A stretch of 64,000 bases of DNA from a virus. This document shows positions 36,344 to 45,067 of this stretch, piece by piece (the stretch's first letter is position 1; every line of letters begins with the position of its first letter). Below the pieces are notes generated by a model, which did not search any database, was not told where the DNA came from, and was given only the letters and a program-made list of their open reading frames with translations. The DNA is taken from positions 62,001-126,000 of the IMG/VR virus record IMGVR_UViG_3300025117_000028; one strand, 5' to 3'. The position numbers and the translations under genes were made by a program.

Positions 36344-37686
36344 AATTCCTCAATTCGTGTTAAATCTACAGAGTAACCATTTTGTGCATAAGTTCTTGCT
36401 AGTTTTCTAGCATAACCCTTATATATATTATTACTATCTACTAAATAGTAAACGACAGAATCTTTTAGTCTTTCGGTTCTTCCTATACTTTGGAAGGCTG
36501 GTATATATCCAGCAAAGGGAGAGGCTAGAATAAGAGCATTGAGTCCAGGAATATCTAGACCCGTAGACAGAATAGACATTGTTGCAATAATAATAGGTTT
36601 ATCGTATTGCTGTTCTCTATGATCTTTTTTTCTATTGTCTCCTGTTATAACTCCACGATCTTCTATTTTTTCAGCTAAATAATATATTTGCTTCTTGCGA
36701 CAAGAAAGAATTAAAGTTTTTTTTTCTTGTTCTCGTAAGTCGTCAACTAAACTTAAAATTAAGTTATTGCGTCTTTCGTTTTCGCATATGTTGTTCATCA
36801 TTCTCGAATCGTTTAGTTTCGATCCTTGTTTGGTGTATCTGTATTGTTCTTTTATTCTAATAAAAGTTGGGTAAAATATAATTTTTGCTTTTCCTGTTTC
36901 CCTAATAGGCTTAGAATAAATAACTGGACCAATATGTAAATATAGTAAGCGCTGTAAACCATCATCCCTATCAACTGTAGCAGTAAGACCAATCCTACTT
37001 TTAGCAGGAAACAAAGACAAAACTCTTTGTCTTTCTGGCGAGCACATAGTATGTGCTTCATCGTATATACATACGCCGATTTTATTTATTACTTCTTTGG
37101 GAAAATCTAGCTTATATCCAGTTTGAACTAAACAAATGTAGCCCATTCTATCTTCCCATTCTCTTTTTCCTAAACCTATCACACCAATGTCTTCTGTTTT
37201 TAAATTGGTAAATTCTACGATTTTATCAATCCATTGTGTTATTAATGGTTCTACATGAACAAAGATAATAAATTGTCTTTTTAGTGTTGCTAAATATTTA
37301 ATTGCTAAAGCAGTTTTTCCAGCGCCCGTATGTAAATGTAAAATTCCATTACGATTTTTAAGTGCGGCATCATAAGCTTCAATTTGAGTTTGATCGCGCA
37401 ATAAAATATGGTCTATTATATTTATATACCTACCAGTTTCTGTCTCGTCTTGGGTTTCCCACCCTAATTCAGCGCGTCTTTCAGAAGTATTAAGCATACG
37501 AGGGACATATAAGTAATCATCATCTTCATGATATGCATTTATATATTGAGAAATATCTGTGGCATATCCGCTTTTAATTACTTTGTCATAAGCCTTGTTT
37601 TCTACAGTTAAGAATTTTTTTAATTCAGCACAAAGTTCAACTTCTAGTCTAGGAATTTGTATATGATTGTTTATCTTAACTTTCAT
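36340..37686 (-). CDS. SF2 DNA helicase (UvsW/XPB-like)
   Basis: 448 aa from ATG 37686. Walker A HTGAGKTALA (near 119), the DEAH-type motif YDEAHTM (near 209), GLTATVDR (near 233) and an SF2 motif VI FQSIGRTERL (near 404) are in order. Similar phage enzymes (T4 UvsW) unwind R-loops and drive branch migration in recombination-dependent replication. ATGA overlap with the release-factor-like gene. Confidence 0.8.
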   Translation of the reverse strand: MKVKINNHIQIPRLEVELCAELKKFLTVENKAYDKVIKSGYATDISQYINAYHEDDDYLYVPRMLNTSERRAELGWETQDETETGRYINIIDHILLRDQTQIEAYDAALKNRNGILHLHTGAGKTALAIKYLATLKRQFIIFVHVEPLITQWIDKIVEFTNLKTEDIGVIGLGKREWEDRMGYICLVQTGYKLDFPKEVINKIGVCIYDEAHTMCSPERQRVLSLFPAKSRIGLTATVDRDDGLQRLLYLHIGPVIYSKPIRETGKAKIIFYPTFIRIKEQYRYTKQGSKLNDSRMMNNICENERRNNLILSLVDDLREQEKKTLILSCRKKQIYYLAEKIEDRGVITGDNRKKDHREQQYDKPIIIATMSILSTGLDIPGLNALILASPFAGYIPAFQSIGRTERLKDSVVYYLVDSNNIYKGYARKLARTYAQNGYSVDLTRIEEL

Positions 37687-38036
37687 TCTATTTTGACCCA
37701 CTTCCCTTCTTCATCTTTCCCTTCTACTTTTATTTCGCGCTCTATATTTTGTTCTATTTTCTCTTCAATATTTTTCAATGTGCCAGTTATACGAGCAGCC
37801 TCAAATATAAGCCAATCTTGAAATTTTTTACTATTGACCATTCTACGAAACGCTAACTTTTTATTCTGATTTTGAGATCTTTCGTCGGCTGCGTTTCCTA
37901 TCGCTCCTGAAGGTTCATGAGTACATCGAACTGCTGTATCTCTTTTGTTTCTATTCTGGCCTCCATTTCCTGAAGCCCTATAATATTCCCATTTTATATC
38001 TTTGGCTGTAACGCTAAAAAGTTTTTCTTTATCCAT
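37683..38036 (-). CDS. release-factor-like GGQ protein (RF-1 domain only)
   Basis: 117 aa. GNGGQNRNK carries GGQ at 25-27, followed by DERSQNQNK, the hallmark of RF1/RF2/PrfH domain 3. The codon-recognition domains of a full release factor are missing, so it should hydrolyse peptidyl-tRNA without reading a stop codon, as in ribosome rescue. It may free host ribosomes or counter translation-blocking defences; this is inferred. Confidence 0.75.
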   Translation of the reverse strand: MDKEKLFSVTAKDIKWEYYRASGNGGQNRNKRDTAVRCTHEPSGAIGNAADERSQNQNKKLAFRRMVNSKKFQDWLIFEAARITGTLKNIEEKIEQNIEREIKVEGKDEEGKWVKIE

Positions 38037-38304
38037 TCGTCAATACTTTGAATAATTTTTCTTTAGCATTGGGAAATTGTTTTTCGTATTCTGGGTCAAT
38101 TTCTCCTAGAAGATATTCTCTAGATTCACAAATAATGATATTGTCTTCTGGTTTTGCTCCTATAATTTTACTGGTCGTAATTAATTTGCCATCTTCTTTA
38201 TTGGGGTAATTATATATTTCACCTACTAAATGGGAAGAGATTAATTCAGGAGCTTGGTAAGCATTTCCTCGTTGTATGACAAACCAATTTTCAATTCTAA
38301 CCAT
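38029..38304 (-). CDS. hypothetical protein, 91 aa
   Basis: Soluble, mixed composition, no motif recognised (IENWFVIQRGNAYQAPELIS at the start). Overlaps both neighbours by 8 bases. Confidence 0.5.
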   Translation of the reverse strand: MVRIENWFVIQRGNAYQAPELISSHLVGEIYNYPNKEDGKLITTSKIIGAKPEDNIIICESREYLLGEIDPEYEKQFPNAKEKLFKVLTNG

Positions 38305-38650
38305 TTTTTACCTCAACTATGTTATACTCAAAATTTATAATGTAATTTCGATTTAGCAAATATGATTGATTGTAATTCTCTCCATAAACAAATAAATAAT
38401 ATTGTCTTTCACTAAAGAACCATTTTATAAAATTTCTCATTTCATTGTTTTCAGTAGGTTTCTTTGAAGGATCCCAAGGTCGAATATTCCATATAGCAGA
38501 AGATCTTGGCCAACCTTCTTTAAAGTTTATTTTTAAAACTAAATCATAGATTTTGGGTTTGGGGACATCCTCTATTTGATTCTTTTTAGACTTTTCCTCT
38601 GTTGATTCTTTGCATTCACAAGGTTTTTGTTTCTTGAAAAACCATTTCAT
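38297..38650 (-). CDS. hypothetical protein, 117 aa
   Basis: N-terminus has basic residues and CECKE; a WPRSSAIWNIRPWDP stretch is notable. No family recognised. Overlaps the DUF1566-like gene stop (ATGA). Confidence 0.5.
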   Translation of the reverse strand: MKWFFKKQKPCECKESTEEKSKKNQIEDVPKPKIYDLVLKINFKEGWPRSSAIWNIRPWDPSKKPTENNEMRNFIKWFFSERQYYLFVYGENYNQSYLLNRNYIINFEYNIVEVKNG

Positions 38651-39009
38651 AGTATCTCCGTGTTTATATTAAAAAGATTTTTTAATGTTTCGAAATCAAA
38701 AGGTTGTACATACCGTACATAATAGGTGTATATATCTTTAGAATCGCAACCAAGATCTCCACATTCAAGGCTTACAAGTTCAATGTAATCGATATTGTGA
38801 TTGGGATGAGGTGTCGAAGACCAGAACCAACTCTCTGTAAATCCCCAAACTTTATCAAAAAACGCTTGTTGTAGCTCTTCACTTGTTGGAAGTCTCCAGT
38901 TGTCTTTTTCTAAGTCTTTGGCTTGAAACCAAGTCATTGGTTTTTGGGTTGGTCCCCAAATTAATCTTCTTTGGAAGTCAATTGTAAGGCCATTGATTAC
39001 TTTAAACAT
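38647..39009 (-). CDS. DUF1566/Lcl-type hypervariable protein, copy 1
   Basis: 120 aa. N-terminal block MFKVINGLTIDFQRRLIWGP, then DNWRLPTSEELQQAF, WFWSSTPH, a divergent core, and YYVRYVQP. This is the DUF1566 (C-type-lectin-related) pattern. The first 90 residues are close to copies at 43571 and 57287; the core after WSST is unique. Likely a binding or display protein; see findings. Confidence 0.65.
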   Translation of the reverse strand: MFKVINGLTIDFQRRLIWGPTQKPMTWFQAKDLEKDNWRLPTSEELQQAFFDKVWGFTESWFWSSTPHPNHNIDYIELVSLECGDLGCDSKDIYTYYVRYVQPFDFETLKNLFNINTEIL

Positions 39010-39011
39010 AT

Positions 39012-39386
39012 TTATTTGTCCTGATTATGATGTCTTCTTCTCTTATCGATAAGACCTGTCATTTCTTGTAAAATGCCAGAGACGGGGACATATCTTAATC
39101 CACTAATAATTTTTTCTAATTTACTTATATAAGAAGAAGAAGCATTATAATAATATACTTTACCTTTAAACTTTATATCTTTAATAGCTTGTGCAACTTG
39201 TATTAAACCTTTTAGTTTTTCATGTTTTATAAAACTAAGGAATATATATTTATAAGTATCCCCGTTTAGATATATTTCATCTAATATCCCTTCAACGGTT
39301 TTATAAGATTTTATCCAATCAAAAGGTAATACTTTTTTGTAGTTGTTAACCATTTCATCGTTATCATCATAAACTAAAATTTTCAT
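39012..39386 (-). CDS. receiver-like protein, 124 aa
   Basis: Begins MKILVYDDNDEMVNNYKKVL, like the first strand and acidic pair of response-regulator receivers. The phosphorylated Asp position appears replaced (IFLSFIKHE). May be a degenerate receiver fold; tentative. Confidence 0.35.
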   Translation of the reverse strand: MKILVYDDNDEMVNNYKKVLPFDWIKSYKTVEGILDEIYLNGDTYKYIFLSFIKHEKLKGLIQVAQAIKDIKFKGKVYYYNASSSYISKLEKIISGLRYVPVSGILQEMTGLIDKRRRHHNQDK

Positions 39387-39775
39387 AGTTGTTGTCCGTT
39401 AGAGTTTATACCATTTAATAAATAAAGAGTCATCTGCTCTGCAGGGTAGTCTTCTTCCTCTAAAAAAATATCTAATAATGTCATATTTGGAGAAAAATAA
39501 TAAGAATTTTCAAGAATACACATTTCGTCTATCTCTTTTTTTTCAGTATGACCTATTTCGAATGACTCTAGAGTCCCTATATAGTTTTTAGTATTTAATA
39601 TATCTGTAATTTTTATAAAATATTGTTCTACAAACTTTAGGTGTTGTATAAGATAAAGGAGAATCATCCCTTTTTGTGGTTCTAGATTATTAACCATTGG
39701 AAGGTCTGTTATAGATATACAGTCTTTATCTTTTTTCCTTGATATCCTTAATGGATTTCTTTTAAAATAAATCAT
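39383..39775 (-). CDS. tandem paralogue family, member 1
   Basis: 130 aa. MIYFKRNPLRIS, ITDLPMVNNL and a NMTLLDIF core recur in the next gene and more weakly in the third. No known family. The three genes overlap by 4 bases each and must be one transcript. Confidence 0.5.
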   Translation of the reverse strand: MIYFKRNPLRISRKKDKDCISITDLPMVNNLEPQKGMILLYLIQHLKFVEQYFIKITDILNTKNYIGTLESFEIGHTEKKEIDEMCILENSYYFSPNMTLLDIFLEEEDYPAEQMTLYLLNGINSNGQQL

Positions 39776-40149
39776 AATTCTTCCTGTGATTCATTAAGTA
39801 GATAGACATTCACATTTCTTAAACTTGCTATTCCACAAGAAAATATTTCTGTCATTGTCATATTTGAATTATATTGATAAAACATATGGCCAAGACACAT
39901 TTTACTTACATCAGTATGTCTTTCATGTCGTAGACAAGTTTCCCATGTTTCCATTCCACAGGTATATATTGTATGAATTTTAGTGATATATGTTACCCTT
40001 CTTACAGATGGGTCAATATAATCAATTAAAAGCAACATACCTGTCATAAGTTTTAGATTATTAACAACAGGAAGAGTCGTTATAGGTATACAGTCTGCAT
40101 TTATCTTTCTTTTGTATATTCGTAACGGATTTCTTCTGAAATATATCAT
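39772..40149 (-). CDS. tandem paralogue family, member 2
   Basis: 125 aa. Shares MIYFRRNPLRI, ITTLPVVNNL, an NSNMTMTEIF core and a VYLLN tail with member 1. Function unknown. Confidence 0.5.
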   Translation of the reverse strand: MIYFRRNPLRIYKRKINADCIPITTLPVVNNLKLMTGMLLLIDYIDPSVRRVTYITKIHTIYTCGMETWETCLRHERHTDVSKMCLGHMFYQYNSNMTMTEIFSCGIASLRNVNVYLLNESQEEL

Positions 40150-40511
40150 AGCTTTTCTATATTTGATAAAAATGGATATAAATAACAGGAGGAAGAAAAA
40201 AGAAGCCCTAAACTATTTTTAGGATCATAACTACCACAAATATTAACTCCAAATTTTGTGTCTATTATAGACTGGAGAGAAATTTGGTTTCTATTTGTTT
40301 CCAAAAGTTGATACATATACCTTACAGATATATCTGTCGTCTCTATAATTTTTATTAAATAATAAGTACGCTCTGTATTTTTACAGAAAAGAACCATATT
40401 AGCTTGAGGTTTAATATTTGTTATATCTGGTAAAAATCGAAATTCATATAAATCTCCACGATCTGAAGGAAATGTTGTTAAGAGAACTGGATCTTTCTTT
40501 ATATATAACAT
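40146..40511 (-). CDS. tandem paralogue family, member 3
   Basis: 121 aa. More divergent: MLYIKKDPVLL at the start, LPDITNIKPQANMVLF in place of the LPMVNNL block. Begins one base before the ribonucleotide reductase stop ends. Function unknown. Confidence 0.45.
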   Translation of the reverse strand: MLYIKKDPVLLTTFPSDRGDLYEFRFLPDITNIKPQANMVLFCKNTERTYYLIKIIETTDISVRYMYQLLETNRNQISLQSIIDTKFGVNICGSYDPKNSLGLLFSSSCYLYPFLSNIEKL

Positions 40512-42754
40512 TAGTTCCTTTTTAAACTACAGGTGCCTCCCGAGCAAGCTGCTGTGGCTAATTGATCCGTCGAATCTATGACCTCATAGTAAGTTAGTTT
40601 TGAAAAATCTATATTTTTAAGGACTGAAACACGCTTTTCGTATTCCTCTTTACTAATCCTTTCTTTTGGAGCTAAGCGATATATATTGTCGCCATCTTCT
40701 TTAGGAAAGAAAGATAATCCGCCAACTATATCCCAATTTTCATAAACCCAAGCAGCAACCAACAACCATTCACCTTCTCCTACATATATGGTGCAACTTG
40801 GATTATGCTCACAGTAATTAATTTTAACCATCTTCCAATATTCTAATTGCTCAATAGCTGACAAAGTATTAGAAAATACTTCGGCTCCTTCAGGAGCCCT
40901 AACCGGGAATTCTACTGACCATATCGTTTCGTCATATTGATAACATGGAACGTTTTGATCTTTTAATAGTTTGAGCATTGGATCGGTATTAGAAATTTGA
41001 ATTCTATTAATATAGTAAGGTGCATAATGTGTGTGCATCCCTTCGGAAGCACCTACTACTTTAGATAAAGTGCCCGACGGTTTAATGGCTGTAATAGCAG
41101 AAGCAGGATTAATGTTAAATTGTTTCGCGTAGTAAGTATTAACTTCTATAGTTCTGTCGCGCAAAATCCTTAGAACTTCTGGGTTTCTTACCATAGGACA
41201 ATCCCATTGCCCAGTGATAGAAACTCCTAGAAGTCTTTCTTCTTTACAATTTTGTTCCCATTCGGGTGACATATCTGGAAAATAAGTCAATGTAGATTGA
41301 TATGTCCCAATTAAAGTAGCAACATCTATTTTATGCAATAAGTTTTCTAGAGTATCATCAAAACGAACTACAATCTCGCTTAAATTACATAAACTATTAG
41401 ATTGCAATACTATTTCCCCACAAGGGTTTACCCCTAGACTATTAATTCTTTTACCCAATAATTTAATTCTTCTAGGAGGTAAAGTTTTTCTAAAGGAATA
41501 GCGGTTGATAATTCCCCTCTCTCCCGACCCACTTTTAACTAAGTTTAACCATTCTTCCATAAAGACAGCTTCGCTTGGCTTATCAAATACCGGGTAAGCT
41601 ACAGAATTATTTGCCCACATTCTCTGTTTGTTTGTAGACAGCCAATCGCCTGCTTTAGCTAGCCGCATATGTATATCGTCTAGTTCAGAAATGGAAATTA
41701 AAGCACTTCTTCGTGTTGAACCCGCTTCGGTACATTGTCCAATTTTACAGAGAATATCATGTATGTCTATACTCTTTAATCTTGATCCTTGATTGGCCAA
41801 AATTCTATTGCGCGCAAAATTTACTAAGTCTATAAAAGGACGATCTCCAGAAGCACGACCACCCATTGTCTTTAAGGGAGTTCCTACTGGACGAATTTGA
41901 GATGTGTCTAAAACAAAATTTTGTCCATTATATAATAACTCTAATATATAATTAAAACTTTTGACCCAACCTTCTCTTGAATCTTCAACTATAATTACTT
42001 CTGGATCTACTCGCTTTTGATATTTAATTTTTGGAAGATCATGAATAATACTATTCTCAACGGAGAACCCTACTCCTACTCCAAGCATGAGTAAGTTCAT
42101 GGCCTCTCCGAAGCGTTGTAGCTCATTGGGAGTGAGATAGGAACAGTTATATGCACAGATATTAGTTCTATCTATTGGGAGTCCGGCTAGCTGAAAATGC
42201 CTCATAGAGAACATTGCTTTTTGTTCTAGTACTGATTCTCTAATTGTGTTGTAAGTAGGCTCGTCTAAAAGACCTCCTAACTGACGTCTCATATAATTAA
42301 CGCTACGATCTACAGTCTCTTCGTATACTTCTCTTCTATTATGTTGTGGAAGCCAACGAGCATATGTTCTTGCATAAACAAATTCTCGACGTAAGTCGTG
42401 ATCAAAATATTGTTTATTTCGAATTACTAAATCTCTATATTCTTGAGAAGGAGCATACTTTTTATTCTTTTTTCTTTCCTCTCTATAAAGAATAAAGTTC
42501 TTAGCAGTCTTGTGCATTTGTAGAGTTAAGAATACATATTCTACAACATCTTGTAACTCTTCTACATGAGGAATGTATTCTAGGTTTTCACTTAATTTTA
42601 GTTCAAAAAAATGTGAAATTTTATTTAGAACATCGTTATATAATCCTTGTTCTTCAATAGCTAAGGCATTTTTTATTGCTTTTTCTAATTTTTCTTCATC
42701 GAAAGAGACTGTTGTCCCGTTTCTTTTAATGATTTGATTTAAAATTTTATTCAT
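40511..42754 (-). CDS. nrdJ: adenosylcobalamin-dependent ribonucleoside-triphosphate reductase (class II)
   Basis: 747 aa. Residues 1-95 form an ATP cone (IIKRNGTTVSFDEEKLEKAI). The barrel shows NPCGEIVLQSNSLCNLSE and KPSGTLSKVVGASEGMH; the C-terminal CSGGTC would shuttle electrons. Length fits the Lactobacillus-type monomeric NTP reductase. It makes dNTPs without oxygen but needs B12, so a B12-containing host is implied. Confidence 0.85.
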   Translation of the reverse strand: MNKILNQIIKRNGTTVSFDEEKLEKAIKNALAIEEQGLYNDVLNKISHFFELKLSENLEYIPHVEELQDVVEYVFLTLQMHKTAKNFILYREERKKNKKYAPSQEYRDLVIRNKQYFDHDLRREFVYARTYARWLPQHNRREVYEETVDRSVNYMRRQLGGLLDEPTYNTIRESVLEQKAMFSMRHFQLAGLPIDRTNICAYNCSYLTPNELQRFGEAMNLLMLGVGVGFSVENSIIHDLPKIKYQKRVDPEVIIVEDSREGWVKSFNYILELLYNGQNFVLDTSQIRPVGTPLKTMGGRASGDRPFIDLVNFARNRILANQGSRLKSIDIHDILCKIGQCTEAGSTRRSALISISELDDIHMRLAKAGDWLSTNKQRMWANNSVAYPVFDKPSEAVFMEEWLNLVKSGSGERGIINRYSFRKTLPPRRIKLLGKRINSLGVNPCGEIVLQSNSLCNLSEIVVRFDDTLENLLHKIDVATLIGTYQSTLTYFPDMSPEWEQNCKEERLLGVSITGQWDCPMVRNPEVLRILRDRTIEVNTYYAKQFNINPASAITAIKPSGTLSKVVGASEGMHTHYAPYYINRIQISNTDPMLKLLKDQNVPCYQYDETIWSVEFPVRAPEGAEVFSNTLSAIEQLEYWKMVKINYCEHNPSCTIYVGEGEWLLVAAWVYENWDIVGGLSFFPKEDGDNIYRLAPKERISKEEYEKRVSVLKNIDFSKLTYYEVIDSTDQLATAACSGGTCSLKRN

Positions 42755-42762
42755 AATTACTC

Positions 42763-43116
42763 TTATAAAATTTCTATTGTAAAATTTAATTCTTTTAAAA
42801 TCAAAGAATCAAGTGGTTTTACATATCGTACATAGTAGGTAAAACATTCATCCTCGTAGTCGGTATAGCCACTATAGAAAAGTATAACCCGTGAATAACC
42901 AGTATAATTAAAGTAGGGAGATGACGACCAAAAGTAATGTGATATAAATCCAGGAACTTTATCTATACATGCTTGTTTTAATTCATCAATTGTTGGAAGT
43001 CTCCAACTGTCTTTTTCTAAGTCTTTGGCTTTATTCCAGCTTCTTGGTTCTTGGGTTAATCCCCAAACTAATTTATTCTTGAAATCGATTGTAAGACCAT
43101 TGATTACTTTAAACAT
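42763..43116 (-). CDS. DUF1566/Lcl-type hypervariable protein, copy 2
   Basis: 117 aa. MFKVINGLTIDFKNKLVWGL, DSWRLPTIDEL, YFWSSSPY, variable core, YYVRYVKP and a C-terminal DSLILKELNF block. The last 45 bases are nearly identical to copies at 51707 and 52900, while the middle 90 bases differ strongly. The stop is followed at once by the start of nrdJ. Confidence 0.65.
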   Translation of the reverse strand: MFKVINGLTIDFKNKLVWGLTQEPRSWNKAKDLEKDSWRLPTIDELKQACIDKVPGFISHYFWSSSPYFNYTGYSRVILFYSGYTDYEDECFTYYVRYVKPLDSLILKELNFTIEIL

Positions 43117-43118
43117 AT

Positions 43119-43574
43119 TTATTTTCCTGTTGAACCAAACCCACCTTTACGTATTTCTTGTTTAATCTCCAAACCTGTTCTTACGATTGGGATCAAAATA
43201 CCTTGCGCAATACGATCAAATATATTCAAAAAAATTGTTTCTTCTGTTGGGTTATAAACTGGGATTAAGATTTCATCTCTATAATCACTATCTATAACAC
43301 CACTTCCAACAAAGACTAACCCTTGTTTAGCTATTGAACTACGCAAACGAACATCTAAAAACATATTAGATGACATTTTTTTGATAAACAATCCGGTTTG
43401 CAGCATGACTATTTCTTTAGGTTTGATTAACAATTGAGAAAGACATTCTTCCCATTCTATTGGGGCAAGAATAATATCAAAAGCTGCAGAACCTGTTGTC
43501 GCATAATGGGGCATTTTTTCTGTAGGATATAATCTATCTTCTGCTACTTTTAATTCAAATATATATTCTGTCAT
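43119..43574 (-). CDS. dut: dUTP diphosphatase
   Basis: 151 aa from ATG 43574, which overlaps the upstream stop; the longer frame enters the DUF1566 gene. Family motifs: TGSAAFDI, RLRSSIAKQG, GVIDSDYRDE, FDRIAQGIL and GGFGSTG, complete for a trimeric dUTPase. It removes dUTP and supplies dUMP to ThyX. Its partner UDG lies nearby. Confidence 0.88.
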   Translation of the reverse strand: MTEYIFELKVAEDRLYPTEKMPHYATTGSAAFDIILAPIEWEECLSQLLIKPKEIVMLQTGLFIKKMSSNMFLDVRLRSSIAKQGLVFVGSGVIDSDYRDEILIPVYNPTEETIFLNIFDRIAQGILIPIVRTGLEIKQEIRKGGFGSTGK

Positions 43575-43930
43575 AATACCTCTAAGTTTTTTATAACTCC
43601 AAGCACTTCTAAAATTGAGGAGTTTAATGGTTGCACATAACGTGTAAGACAATAGTCATCTTTATAGGTGTAATAAGGTATGCCAAAACCGAAATTTACA
43701 GTCCATACATAGTCAGTGAAATTCTCATAAGGTGTCGAAGACCAGAACCAACTCTTTGTAAATCCAAGAACTTCGTCAATAAATGCTTGTTTTAATTCTT
43801 CACTTGTCGGAAGTCTCCAACCGTCTTTTTCTAAGACCTTGGCTTTATCCCAATTCATTGATCCTTGAACTGGTCCCCAAATTAATCTTCTATTAAAGTC
43901 AATTGTATAACCATTGATTTTTTTAAACAT
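43571..43930 (-). CDS. DUF1566/Lcl-type hypervariable protein, copy 3
   Basis: 119 aa. MFKKINGYTIDFNRRLIWGP, DGWRLPTSEELKQAF, WFWSSTPY, core, TRYVQP. The TGGTCTTCGACACCT stretch in the core entry is identical to copy 1 and then the two diverge. ATGA overlap with dUTPase. Confidence 0.65.
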   Translation of the reverse strand: MFKKINGYTIDFNRRLIWGPVQGSMNWDKAKVLEKDGWRLPTSEELKQAFIDEVLGFTKSWFWSSTPYENFTDYVWTVNFGFGIPYYTYKDDYCLTRYVQPLNSSILEVLGVIKNLEVL

Positions 43931-44804
43931 TTAACAGGTTCCCTATTGTTAAATATATTTTCGAGAGTTCTTCTTTGATAGAAGTTTCCTCTCTCTTTAT
44001 AGATAAATTTCCAAAATACATTTCTAAACATTCTAATAGTAAATCTTTTATTTTAGATTCATTAGGACTATATTGGAGAGTACTTTCTAAGTATATTTTT
44101 TCAAGAGATTTTTCTTTATCTGCGAACCAATTTTCTAGATATTCTAAAGTCCATTCTCCTCTTCGTATAGCCTTAAGTTGTTCTCTATTTCTTTCTAAAT
44201 CTATGTCATGCTCTGATAAAATTTGTTCAACTTCATTTAATAGTCTTACTACATGATAACCAAACTTTATATCCCAACCATATTGACTGATAAGTTCAGC
44301 TCTATTTCCTTCAGGATTTTTTGTTTTGATTTTATGTAGCCGAGAATAGGCATAACCCTTAAAGGTATGCCATGCTTTTTTAGATAAGAATAGTTTTCTA
44401 TTCTCTCGCACTCTTTGTCCTACTGGTGTTATATGAATAATACATCTTTCAGGAACAAATAATGAATCTATCATATTAGGGTTACAATTCATACATAAAT
44501 CAAAATAACGAACGATATTATAGATATCAATATCATACTCCTTATCTTGATCCTTGATATGATGCTGTTGAAAATTTTGAAATCGCAGAGATTGTGTTCC
44601 GAACCCTTGTATTTCTCCAGCTTCATGAGGGAATATCATAGTACGAGAAGGCAGAGCAAAGCCATATATATCAATATCCGAAGTATTGCTGCTTGCTCCA
44701 TATGCAGTTGAGCCCATAATAACTTCATATTGAACAGACTTATCTATACCATATGGGCAATTAATAAGTTGTTTAGATTGTAATTTAGATATTAAACTTC
44801 CCAT
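43923..44804 (-). CDS. predicted nucleotidyltransferase (DNA-polymerase-beta fold)
   Basis: 293 aa. GSTAYGASSNTSDIDIYGF near 32-50 is the pol-beta nucleotidyltransferase motif with two catalytic Asp. DIDIYNIVRYF follows near 94. The architecture resembles the RlaP/COG3541 family found in phages and RNA-repair cassettes. It may add nucleotides to RNA or protein. No ligase partner is visible here. Confidence 0.65.
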   Translation of the reverse strand: MGSLISKLQSKQLINCPYGIDKSVQYEVIMGSTAYGASSNTSDIDIYGFALPSRTMIFPHEAGEIQGFGTQSLRFQNFQQHHIKDQDKEYDIDIYNIVRYFDLCMNCNPNMIDSLFVPERCIIHITPVGQRVRENRKLFLSKKAWHTFKGYAYSRLHKIKTKNPEGNRAELISQYGWDIKFGYHVVRLLNEVEQILSEHDIDLERNREQLKAIRRGEWTLEYLENWFADKEKSLEKIYLESTLQYSPNESKIKDLLLECLEMYFGNLSIKREETSIKEELSKIYLTIGNLLNV

Positions 44805-44923
44805 ATATCCTTTTTTACTTCGAGTTTTTCTTTTTCGCTTAACTCTAATAGTAATTCTTTACTAATTTGATTTACCGGGTATATATATACTGTTCCTGAA
44901 TAACATTCGATGGTTATACACAC
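44792..44923 (-). CDS. short ORF with GTG start, 43 aa
   Basis: Starts directly after the previous stop and overlaps the nucleotidyltransferase by 13 bases. Helical acidic C-terminus (ELLLELSEKEKLEVKKD). Weak start; existence uncertain. Confidence 0.3.
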   Translation of the reverse strand: MCITIECYSGTVYIYPVNQISKELLLELSEKEKLEVKKDIWEV

Positions 44924-45052
44924 TTATTCAGAATCTTTAATCGTTCCGCCTTTATCTATATACATTTGACGCAATGTATCTACAATAAGGTTAGTGAATT
45001 CTTCAAGATTTTCCTTTGATGTAATTTTTCCTTTAAATTTATCGATTTTCAT
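44924..45052 (-). CDS. short ORF, 42 aa
   Basis: ATG 45052 with AAAGGTATT upstream. Charged and helical (MKIDKFKGKITSKENLEEF). Fits the gap between two larger genes; function unknown. Confidence 0.45.
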   Translation of the reverse strand: MKIDKFKGKITSKENLEEFTNLIVDTLRQMYIDKGGTIKDSE

Positions 45053-45067
45053 TTTAATACCTTTTAC

